From: Dryas octopetala
Taxonomy: Eukaryota > Streptophyta > Magnoliopsida > Rosales > Rosaceae
Direction of reading: 5' to 3'
Assembly (NCBI GenBank): GCA_963921425.1
Contig: OY992833.1
Span: 2,916,501-2,980,500 of the forward strand
DNA: 64,000 nt
The notes beneath the pieces were generated by a model, which saw only the letters and a list, made by a program, of their open reading frames with translations, ran no database searches and was not told the origin of the DNA. Below, one piece after another: positions 54,958-64,000 of the stretch (position 1 is its first letter; every line of letters starts with the position of its first letter). The position numbers were made by a program, and so were the translations under genes.

Positions 54958-57900
54958 CATGGCTATCCAGAGTGGCATCCAAAGGGTGTGAAGGCTCCTT
55001 CTTCTTCTTCTCCGAAGGTTGATAACTCAGGTTCCAGGGTGAACTCTGTTAGTTCATCCAGCTTTGTTGCCAAGTCAGGTATCTCTAACTCTGTTTTGCG
55101 TACTTCTGCTTGTACTAGTAATGGTGCATGGATAATTGATACAGGTGCTACGGATCATATGACTTCTGATCGTTATGTTTTTAGTCATCTTTCATCTATC
55201 TGTCCTAAGCCATTTATTGTCAATGCCAATGGTGTGTCATCTCCTGTTTTAGGAGGCGGCACGGTGTCTTTCTCCTCAGATTTGTCTTTGCATAATGTGC
55301 TGTTTGTTCCTTCCTTAAATTGTAACCTTATTTCTGTTAGTCAACTAACCAAAACTCATAATTGTGTGGCCACATTCTTTCCTACTCATTGTGTTTTCCA
55401 GGACATTCATACCAAGGAGAAGATTGGCAGTGGTAGGAAGAGTGGTGGTTTGTACTATCTGGATAGTGGAGTTTCCGCTTCAGACAGTAGTGGCATTGTG
55501 CGTCTAGTTCGTGATGGTTCCTCAGAAAATAAGAAGAAGATCTGGTTGTGGCATCGCCGACTTGGTCATTCTTCCTTTAGTTATCTTCGGCGTTTATTTC
55601 CCTCGTTATTTCTTGGTTTAAACATTTCTCATTTTAATTGTGAAGTTTGTGTGTTGGCCAAAAGCCATCGTTCCGTATTTCCTTCTTGTGATAAACGTAT
55701 GGATGTTCCTTTTGCTTTGGTACACTCGGATGTTTGGGGTCCTGCCCCGTGTGTTACACATAAAGGAATGAAATGGTTTGTGACATTTATTGATGATTGT
55801 ACTCGAATGACTTGGGTTTATCTCCTGAAGCATAAAAGTGATGTGTGTGCTGTTTTTCGCCTTTTTCATACAATGGTTCTCACGCAATTTGCATGTCCTA
55901 TTAAAGTGTTGCGCTCTGATAATGGCGGTGAGTTTGTTAATACAGAGTTGACTCAGTATTTTGCTTCTGCGGGGATCCTTCATCAGACTTCTTGCGCTCA
56001 TTCTCCACAACAGAATGGGGTTGCTGAACGCAAAAATCGACATTTACTGGAGGTCACTCGGTCCCTTCTTCTGGGTGGTCACGTGTCATCCTCGTTCTGG
56101 GGTGATGCCTTGAGTTCTGCCGTCTATCTGATTAATCGGACTCCATCTAGTGTCCTTGACTTTCGGCGACCTTTGGATGTTCTCTCAGATTTTGTCACTT
56201 TACCAGGTATCCTTCATTTGGAACCCCGGGTTTTTGGGTGTGTTGCGTTTGTGCATTTACATTCTCATCAGCGATCTAAGCTCGCATCTCGGGCATTGGA
56301 GTGTGTATTTGTTGGTTATGGTCCGGCTCAGAAGGGGTATCGGTGTTATCATCCTTCTACTCAGCGCTTCTATGTTTCTATGGATGTCACTTTTCATGAA
56401 CATCAACTATTTTATTCTCCACGTCCGCATTCTACCCTTCAGGGGGAGGTTTCTAGTGAAGTGCAGAATCGAGATGATATGTTGTTCTTTGATCACTTGG
56501 GTTATGATAGTGGAAGTGAGGAAAGGTCAGCACAGACTACTGATCACCCAGTGTCTGAGACTGAGACTAGGGCCATTACTGAGGATGATACTGAACCCGA
56601 TGAGACTGGGACTGCGGATGAGACTGAGACTAGGGACATTACTGAGGATAATACTGAACCCACGAATTCTGAGCCTGAGGAATCACCACTCCATGATAGT
56701 ACCGCCATCTCTCCTACTCCATTGAATCAATCTTCTTCGTCCATTGAGGTAACAAACAATACTCTTGATTCACATTTTGGTTCAGATCTTGTTTCTAATG
56801 CTTCAAAATTTACACTTCCTCCTCGGTCTAACCGAGGACAACCACCAGCTAAATATGAGCCAGATCCAAATGCCAAAGTTAGGTACTCAATTAATAATCA
56901 TGTGTCGTCTGTGAGGCTTTCAAAGTCATATGAATCGTATGTTCTGCAATTATCTTCTGTTTCTATTCCTAGTAGATTGCAGGATGCTCTTACAGATTCT
57001 AGATGGACCAAAGCTATGGCTGAAGAAATGGCGGCATTACAGAAGAATTCAACCTGGGAGTTGGTTTCTTTACCTAAGGGGAAGAAGACAGTTGGATGCA
57101 GATGGGTGTTTGCAGTCAAACACAAAGCTGATGGATCAGTTGAAAGGTATAAGGCAAGGTTGGTAGCAAAGGGTTATACACAGTCCTATGGCATAAACTA
57201 CTTAGAGACGTTTGCTCCAGTGGCCAAGTTAAACACAGTACGGGTTCTGTTGTCTTTGGCTGCTAACAAAGATTGGCCACTCCTTCAGTTTGATGTAAAG
57301 AATGCCTTTCTTCATGGTGATTTGACTGAAGAAGTATACATGGATCCCCCTCCGGGTATACCAGAGTTTGATAATACAAGATTAGTGTGTAGACTGAGAA
57401 AGTCTTTATATGGTCTTAAACAATCTCCGAGAGCCTGGTTTGGGAGATTCACCCGTGCAATGAAGAACTATGGTTATCGGCAGAGTAATTTTGATCATAC
57501 TTTGTTCCTAAAGAAAAGAGGGAAGAAGATTACTGCTCTTATCATTTACGTTGATGATATGGTTCTGACTGGAGATGATTATGAGGAAATCTCTAATTTG
57601 CAGAGGTATTTGTCTAGAGAGTTTGAAATGAAAAAGCTGGGAGACTTGAAGTTCTTTCTTGGGATAGAAGTTGCTCGGTCTAAACATGGCATTTTCCTAT
57701 CTCAAAGGAAATATGTTTTAGATTTGTTGTCTGAAACTGGTATGCTTGGGTGTAAGCCAGCTGTCACTCCTATGGAACAAAACCATAGACTTTTCGAGTG
57801 TTTGGGGGCTTTGCCTGCAGATAAGGGGCGATATCAGAGACTTGTTGGAAGATTGATATATTTGTCTCACACTAGACCTGACATTGCTTATGCGGTTAGT

Positions 57901-58503
57901 GTAGTAAGTCAGTTTATGCATGCCCCGTGTAAACCCCATATGGATGCTGTGGAGCGAATTTTGCAGTATTTAAAATCTGCTCCTGGTAAAGGATTGTTGT
58001 TTGCTAAGCATGGTCATGTGAATGTTGAGGGTTTTTCTGATGCAGACTGGGGTGGTTCAGCAGATGATAGAAGGTCTACCTCAGGCTACTTTACCTTTGT
58101 AGGAGGAAATTTGGTGACCTGGAGAAGTAAGAAGCAATCAGTTGTATCTAGGTCGAGTGCAGAGGCTGAATACAGAGGTATGGCACTTGGAGTAGTCGAA
58201 CTTTTGTGGTTGAGACATTTGTTGACTGATTTAGGGTGTCCACCTACCAAACCTATGAACTTGTTTTGTGATAACAAATCTGCTATTGATATAGTACATA
58301 ATCCTGTCCAGCATGATAGAACAAAACACATTGAGATTGATCGACACTTCATTAAAGAGAAACTTGAAGCTAAGATTATTAACTTCCCATTTGTGAAGTC
58401 AGAAGATCAGCTTGCAGATGTGTTGACCAAGGCCGTAGCAAATAGGGTGTTTTTGGACTCACTAGACAAGTTGGGCATGTGCGATATATATGCACCAACT
58501 TGA
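54958..58503 (+). pseudogene. Copia pol: protease, integrase, RT, RNase H
   Basis: Open to the stop at 58501-58503. In order: aspartic protease IIDTGATDHM (Asp at about 55138); integrase zinc finger around HRRLGHSS...CEVC; integrase core with VHSDVWGP, LRSDNGGEF and QQNGVAERKN; variable acidic linker (about 56510-56700) with an imperfect repeat of ETRxITEDxTEP; reverse transcriptase with FDVKNAFLHGDL and YVDD (57547-57558); RNase H with SDADWGG, SSAEAEYRG and HIEIDRHF. No stop within it. It would be made in frame with Gag in a functional relative. Confidence 0.93.
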
Positions 58504-58510
58504 GGGGAAG
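58502..58510 (+). other. Polypurine tract of the copia element
   Basis: GAGGGGAAG between the pol stop and the 3' LTR. Confidence 0.75.
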
Positions 58511-58681
58511 TGTTGGCGTGAGTCAGCCCATGTGATTATTGTGTAATTATTATAAGTAATTAGGTGTTTTATTAATTCCTGTATTTTAGTTATAGGCCCA
58601 TGTATATAAACCACACTTTGTGGTCTTAATGAATTAAGCAGAAATTATATTGTAACCCTAAACCTAAACCTTCTCTGTACA
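58511..58681 (+). repeat. 3' LTR of the copia element
   Basis: 171 bp, followed by the second CTACT. Confidence 0.95.
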
Positions 58682-58686
58682 CTACT

Positions 58687-59026
58687 TTGGGGTCAATTAT
58701 CTTGAGTTTTAGAACTCTAATTTGAACGATCTTTATATGGTTGTAAAGAAGAAATGCATAGCCTTAAAACAAGTATATGTTTGCTGAATTTGGATGAGAT
58801 TTCATAGGGTAAAAGGCAGACCAAATTTGAAAAAACAAATCTGGACCTTTATTGAACAAGTGGAACAATTAATGGACCAAAACAGAACTTAAAAAAAATT
58901 GTGAACCAAAATTGAACTAGATATAAATTAACTTGACTAAATCTGTAATTTCCTCTTATTTATATTAATTGTTTGAAGGAGATCCCATCTTTTGAATCAA
59001 AGCCATGTGCTCTTTGATCCATTAGC
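58687..59026. other. Unit E: right part of the old MITE and 3' flank
   Basis: The MITE ends at about 58955. At about 59012 the sequence jumps into PPR coding sequence at the same junction as unit D. Confidence 0.6.
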
Positions 59027-59731
59027 TCAAACTCGGCGAGGGCTTTGATTGGTCCTTCTTTCCTTGCAAAGAGCATCTATTAGAGTGTTAAAGGTCATGT
59101 TATTTGGAGCGATTCCTTCATCCAACATTCTATCAAACAACCTCGTGGCTTCTCCCCATTGAGCTGTATGGCACATGCCATAGATTAAACAACTGTAAGT
59201 GACAACATCAGGACTTAGACCTCTTTGAGCCATTAGCTCAAATGCGGCAAGGGCTTGCTTGGTCCTTCTCTCCTTGCAAAGAGCATCTATTAGCGTGTTA
59301 AAGGTCACGTTATTTGTAGCGATTCCTTCATCCAACATTCTATCAAACAACCTTGTGGCTTCTCCCCATTGGCGGGAATGGCACAAACCATCAATTAAGG
59401 AGTTGTAGGCGAAAAGATTTGGCCTTAGACCACCATGGATCATTTCTTCCACAAGATTAAGTGCCTCTGATGTCTTCCCTTCTTTGCATAAAGCATCCAC
59501 TATAGCATTGAATGTCACAATATTGGGCAAGGCTCCACCAGCAATCATGTTTTGAAATAACTGCACAGCTTCTTCCCACCTACCAGACTTGCACAAAGCA
59601 GAAATTAAGGAATTAAAAGTGAAAACATTAGGATTTATGCCTTTTGTAATCATATTTTCGAACAGAGCAAGTGCTTCTTGAATTCTTTCTTCCTTGCAAA
59701 GAGTACTGATTAGAACATTATAAGTATATAA
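59027..59731 (-). pseudogene. RFL-type PPR, copy E: fragment
   Basis: About six motifs. The open frame runs from about 59731 with no start codon; the first ATG is 59653, which gives 208 aa. It shares with copy D the extra T that ends the frame as NQSPRRV and the same 3' deletion junction. At the 5' side PPR homology stops at AAGTATATA and turns into AATTTTACATTAGTTCATC, which is the 3' flank of copy F (63331). So the presequence, promoter and first six motifs are gone. Not expected to be functional. Confidence 0.85.
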
Positions 59732-60950
59732 ATTTTACATTAGTTCATCACCCACTCTCTTAGAGATTTATCCCAAATATTAGATGTCCTTTATGGTCAA
59801 TTTGCTATAGGGTATATATGTCTTTTACTAAATTAAATCTAGGGTGGTCAACTAAGCACAATAGGGTGGTTGGAATAGCCGCCCCCTTAACTTAATCACT
59901 AGTACCATGTGACTCAGCAGTCTCAGTTAATGTTTGTACCATGATTTTCAGGTGGCATAAAATTAGCCCAAAGGTGATGCCAGCCCAAGTTCAAGGCCCA
60001 TGCAGGATGACTCTGGCCAATAGAAATGCCTTGGCAAAAGAAACGCTCGACTATACTAAGCCGAGAAAATTATAAGGAGATGGGGCCGTTAGGACAGTGA
60101 GCGTTGACGAAAAGCTGCCCAAAAGCTGGCTGCAGCTATCAAGTCACTGATTTCAAGATTCCTGAGTCGTACACGTGCCAGGAATCCAAAGGAGGATCAG
60201 CTAGGTTTTTGGAGCCTTGTCTCACTATAAATACAATTTTAGAAGAAAATTGAACTCTCTCCAAACAACTTGATCACACAAATACTCAAATTTGTTTATG
60301 AAAATTCTCTGCCAAATGACTTGATCATTCATTTTGTCTACTCTTTACGCTTGTGTTAATGCGTTGATCTCATTTCATTTATTGAAACTTTGTTTGTTCT
60401 TGCATATTTAATAGCCTTATTTACTACTTCCTCTCTTTATATTTATTTCTGAAATTTAATGTATTTCCTCAGTGAGAATTAATCAAAGAAGCATTTACTT
60501 TCTCAATCATTGAGTGTCTATTACTAGTCCCTTTCATTTCTTTTCTTGAACTTTACATTCTCTATCTGTGACATGCGATTCCAATGGGCATTTTTGTCAG
60601 ATCTGGATCCTGAGATAGTTAATTTCTATACTTTTGATTTGTTTTCTTATTTATCTTGTTTGATTACTTGCCAAGAACAACATGAACACATCCTAAAACA
60701 GATAAGCTTAGCATGTACTTTAGAACTTTTAGCATTTAAGTCCTGGAGTGCCCATGCATAGAAAAGAATCAAGCACAAACATCTGATTCCTTTCATCTTT
60801 ATTTTATTTTATTTTATTTTTACTCTTTTAGTTGCTTTGCAGTCGTCCTAGTACGACCTTTACTTGGTGGCACGCCTTTCACTCAGATCAATCAATGATA
60901 TGGATCAAATCTCAGCCTTACATATAGCCGAGACATTTTTGACCATAACA
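59732..60950 (+). mobile_element. PPR 3'-flank junction and probable Ty3/gypsy LTR
   Basis: 59732-59773 is copy F-type 3' flank. From about 59774 an LTR-like sequence follows, with a TATA box ACTATAAATA at about 60224-60233 and an end at ATAACA (60950) directly before a primer-site motif. The LTR left end was not fixed. The 71-codon frame at 60546 lies in the transcribed part of the LTR and is not a gene. Confidence 0.55.
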
Positions 60951-60953
60951 TAA

Positions 60954-60972
60954 ATTGGCACGCCCGGTCGGA
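60954..60972 (+). other. Primer-site-like motif of a Tat/Ogre-type gypsy element
   Basis: ATTGGCACGCCCGGTCGGAC-like sequence just after the LTR end. Similar TTGGCACGCCC(A/G)GTGGGAC motifs follow LTRs of plant Tat-lineage elements; assigned from memory of the family. Confidence 0.5.
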
Positions 60973-61355
60973 CTCGTGCTAAAAGATTTTTAGTATCTAA
61001 GTGTTGATTTGCTTTTATTTTGTTTTCCTTTTCTCCTTTGTGCGATTTTGTAGTTTTGTTTCGTGTTACGTCATTTCTTGCTTGTTTAGTTTATTTTTAG
61101 TTTATGATTGAGACCCGTACGCAATTTGTAGTGAAATATTATGAAGCTTTATGGCAGCCACCAAACATTGTGACAAAAATACAAATCAAAAGTTGTTCTC
61201 AGCAAATAAATAAAAAATTTCGTCTATTTTCTATTCGTACCAAAAGTTGGGAATATTTACAATATGAAGCATATGGGCGAAAGAAAATACAAAAGAAATA
61301 AAACCTAATTTCTAAAGAAGGGTTTCAAAGAAGCCACGAAAATATCCCACTTGTC
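60973..61355 (+). other. Leader remnant after the gypsy primer site
   Basis: T-rich, then an AT-rich 65-codon frame (61104-61301) with no recognised motif. Possibly the start of a gypsy internal region, interrupted by the hAT-type element. Confidence 0.4.
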
Positions 61356-61363
61356 AAGGCACT

Positions 61364-61665
61364 CAGAGCCGTCCCTGAGCATGGGCTGAAGGGGCGACCG
61401 CCCAAGGCCCATCTTCAAGGGGGGCCCCAAATTTATGTATATATATATATACACACTATACAATAAAAATATAAACTATAATTAAAAATATGTGATTTGT
61501 ACAATTCCTATAAAAGTGTATAATACCTTATTTCTAAAAGGCCCAAATTTGTAAAAAGCACAAACTGATTTTTTTATAACTAACTAGTAAATCAATTTAT
61601 GTTTTAAACTTTTAATTCTTTATTGGAAAATTTAAACATTAAAGTTTCTTTTTGTTAAAAAACGA

Positions 61666-61722
<57 letters not shown>

Positions 61723-62231
61723 TTCTCTTCCTCCATTCCTTGCAACGGATCGGATCTTAAATTCTATAAGCTTCAGCCCGAGAGCTCTTCTTTGATTCTA
61801 TTTCAATTTGGGGTTCTCTTCTTTAGTCCTCATTCCTTCTCCAAAAAAATTAGAGTTTACTGTAATTAGTTTAATTAGTTTGGGGTTTGTCTTTTTTAGT
61901 GTTCATTCCCTCTTTAAAGCTTGTATGTCCAGACTCCAAAGGCCCTGCAACCTTTTTTTTTTTTTTTGGCCAAGGACCTTGCAACTTTAATTAGTTTTGT
62001 TTAAAACTTGTATGACCAAAGGCCTTGCAACTTTAACTATTAATTGTTCAAAGTTTGTACAAACTGCGATATTATTTCATTTTGTATGAAATTATTATTT
62101 TTCAAGAATATGTAAATGAAAAACATCTCTACAGAAATTTATAATATTTTTTTTGTAAAACTAAAATTGTGTACAAAGAGGCCCATTTCATATTTTCGCC
62201 CCAAGCCTCCAAAAATTCAAGAACGGCACTG
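61364..62231. mobile_element. hAT-type non-autonomous element (868 bp), 8-bp target duplication
   Basis: Ends CAGAGCCGTCCCTGAG and TCAAGAACGGCACTG are inverted repeats. AAGGCACT flanks both sides exactly (61356-61363 and 62232-62239). The interior is AT-rich with a long CT tract and no transposase. Confidence 0.88.
61668..61719 (+). repeat. (CT)n microsatellite
   Basis: About 26 CT units inside the hAT-type element. Confidence 0.95.
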
Positions 62232-62239
62232 AAGGCACT

Positions 62240-62625
62240 CCTGGCGAATCCTCTCACATTTTCTCTTTTTCTGAGGTGCAGCTTTGTTCTCAAGTTTTAT
62301 ATCTTTGATGGCTTGAACATCAGCCTCCAAAGACCGTGGGCACGATATGGCTTGAACATCAGCCTGCAAAGACTGTGTGTTGGCATGCACCTTCACGACC
62401 AGTTGGGCAACCTTCTCATCAGCAGCAACAAGGTTGGCTTGGGCGATGGTCAATTCTGCTTGAAGCTTTGCAACCTGCTCCCTCAAAAGCATGCTTTTCG
62501 TCTCTGCAGCAGTAAGACTTTCCACCAATGGTGTGAATGGTGTGACAGCCTCCTTTCTTGTGTTGATAGTTGGTTTTCGCCTCTGCCAAATGTTGTTGAA
62601 GTTGATCCAGGAGAACCATTTCAAA
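62240..62625 (-). pseudogene. Coiled-coil protein fragment
   Basis: Minus-strand frame with LREQVAKLQAELTIAQANL and AADEKVAQLVVKVHANTQSL, i.e. heptad-like coiled coil. Near 62540 the better upstream frame is another one (LLDQLQQHLAEAKTNYQHK), so one frameshift splits it. The segment around SLQADVQAI occurs twice (~42-bp repeat at about 62320-62370). No domain identifies the parent gene. The adjacent hAT-type element entered just beyond its 3' side. Probably a dead gene or transposon-carried fragment. Confidence 0.55.
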
Positions 62626-62659
62626 TTGGCATGCGTAGTCAGAGAAAAACCTCCTAATA

Positions 62660-63369
62660 ATTCAAATTAAATAAAACAAAGTACTAACAACTATAATTTT
62701 AGGGATAATAAATGTAATAATTATGTGATCAGTGCCACGTTTTTAGTAGGTGAGGTGGAAAGCCGTGGATGTATTCATGCACTTCTAGGCTTTCACCTGC
62801 AAATCCTTTTTACATTCCAGGATTCATCAATCCAATCCCACTTTTGAGCCCTCTGAATTGCCATGGAAGGTTGATGCGCCTATTTATGTGTTGGGGTCAA
62901 TTTTTCGCATAGTTCAGACTGAACGAAACAACAGAATTTTTAGAAGGCAAATGGGAACAATAAGATTTTTGGAATCCTTGAGGATTTCACTGTCAAAGGC
63001 AAGGAGATTGCCATGAAAATAGCCACCTGTACCACTAAATTCTTAAGACTTTTGGAATCCTTGAGGATTTCACTGTCAAATGCAAAGAGATTACCATGAC
63101 AACAGCACACATTTATTATAATCATTGATAACATTGAACCATGACTTAATTTTACATTAGTTCATCACCCGGCCACTTTCTTACAGAAACTACGGTGAAA
63201 TAATAATCTTCACAATTATTGTATTCCATGCAAAAGTGAGTACCATGACAACAGCATACATTTATTATAAATCATTGATAACATTGATCCACAGCATCAG
63301 AAACTAACATTTCAAAACCTTAAAGGAGACTTAATTTTACATTAGTTCATCACCCACTCTCTTAGAGAT
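62660..63369. repeat. 3' flank of PPR copy F with short repeats
   Basis: TTTTTGGAATCCTTGAGG-type sequence occurs at about 62967 and 63050. ACCATGACAACAGCA followed by CACATTTATTAT or CATACATTTATT occurs at about 63096 and 63244. CTTAATTTTACATTAGTTC occurs at about 63144 and 63330, and again at the copy E junction (59731). No gene. Confidence 0.65.
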
Positions 63370-63375
63370 TTATCC

Positions 63376-64000
63376 TGTAGATGCAACATGCCTTTTAGGA
63401 CGGAAACCTCACAAAGTTTCTCTCATTTCCAGATCAGGCATCAATCCATTGTGGATCATTTCCTTAACAAGTTTTAATGATTCCTCTAGTCTTTTACATA
63501 TCCATTGACCAAGGTTCTATAGGAAGAAATATCAGGCACGTGTCCCTTAGCCTCCATTAAATTAAAGACCTTCTTTGCCTTATCTATTTTTCCATGCAAA
63601 CAATATCTATTAATCAGCATACTATAAGTTATCGTGCTAAGCTCCATACCGTATTCAATCTTTGCCTCAAATACTTTGTGAGCCTCATTTGGCATTGCTT
63701 CTTTGCAGACAGCATCCAAAAGTATTGTCAGAGTTATGGTATCAGGAAATGTTCCCTGACCTACCATCTCATCAAACAATCTCGTGGCTTCTCCCCATTG
63801 AGCTGTATGGCACATGGCATAGATTAAACGATTGTAAGTGACAACATCAGGTCTTAGACCTCTTTGAGCCATTAGCTCAAACGTGGCCAGGGCTTGCTTG
63901 GTCCTACTCTCCTTGCAAAGAGCATCTATTAGAGTGTTAAAGGTCACAACATCTGGAGGGATTCCTTCATCCACCATTCTATCAAACAACCTTGTGGCTT
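63376..64000 (-). CDS. RFL-type PPR, copy F: C-terminal part, runs off the window
   Basis: At least five motifs are visible from the right edge, with DEGIPPD, LCKESRTKQALATF and STITYSMLINRYC. They are more diverged from copies A-E than those are from one another. The open frame ends at 63486-63488, just after the NGYVKD residues. Compared with copy A about 7 bases are missing between two AAAA runs there, shifting the frame, so the last motif (63376-63485) is out of frame or lost. The N-terminus is outside the window. It shares sequence types with the duplicated block of copy D and is a likely donor or sister. It may be functional with a shortened tail. Confidence 0.7.

Larger units (their letters stand above)
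53198..58681 (+). mobile_element. Ty1/copia retrotransposon (5.48 kb)
   Basis: LTRs of 171 bp at 53198-53368 and 58511-58681, differing at two positions by eye. Target duplication CTACT at 53193-53197 and 58682-58686; other units read CTACTTTGGGG uninterrupted. Primer site, gag, protease, integrase, RT and RNase H are in copia order. Gag has one stop and one frameshift, so the copy is probably non-autonomous. It lies inside the old MITE of unit E. Confidence 0.95.

Noticed and set aside
60546..60761. 71-codon frame
   Set aside because: Lies in the transcribed part of a probable gypsy LTR between its TATA box and primer site.

Overview
The window reads as a plant nuclear locus, almost certainly a eudicot. 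The evidence is intronless P-class pentatricopeptide repeat (PPR) genes of the restorer-of-fertility-like (RFL) type, plant Ty3/gypsy and Ty1/copia elements primed by initiator tRNA-Met, Mutator-type and hAT-type MITEs, a plant LINE tail, and AT-rich spacers. Species cannot be read from the sequence. There are no bacterial features, no CRISPR array and no rRNA gene, and I saw no tRNA gene.

The locus is a tandem array of one duplicated unit, always in the same orientation. From low to high coordinate the unit is: LINE 3' remnant (in some units interrupted by a non-coding LTR element here called TE-X); a 12-bp minisatellite; a block of ~40-bp repeats; an AT-rich spacer holding an old Mutator-like MITE; an RFL PPR gene on the minus strand; its promoter; AT-rich flank. 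Six PPR copies are visible: A (9441-11555, intact, 704 aa, 17 repeats), B (30362-32137, 15 repeats, frameshifted presequence), C (36907-39021, one nonsense codon), D (47496-49307, rearranged and C-terminally truncated), E (59027-59731, fragment) and F (63376-64000, runs off the window). ATG starts were chosen by eye.

Region by region: 1-5943 is a non-autonomous Ty3/gypsy element with ~3.4-kb LTRs, inserted in TE-X. 5944-17420 is unit A, carrying a 371-bp Mutator-type MITE and a chromodomain Ty3/gypsy element (12272-17308). 17421-24052 is single-copy here and holds two ~0.95-kb foldback elements and a possible hAT MITE. 24053-33090 is unit B. 33090-40050 is unit C. 40056-41860 is a half unit ending at a recombination junction. 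41861-50355 is unit D. 50356-52165 is single-copy and unassigned. 52166-59731 is unit E, split by a Ty1/copia element (53198-58681). 59732-63340 holds a gypsy LTR and primer-site remnant, an 868-bp hAT-type element and a coiled-coil gene fragment. Unit F begins at the right edge.

RFL proteins bind mitochondrial transcripts, and family members suppress cytoplasmic male sterility, so the array is a plausible restorer-type locus. Its copies differ at residues that set RNA specificity and show unequal exchange, internal repeat duplication and conversion-like patches. Because the unit is repeated, most transposon insertions can be compared with an uninterrupted sister copy, which fixes insertion site, target-site duplication and relative order.
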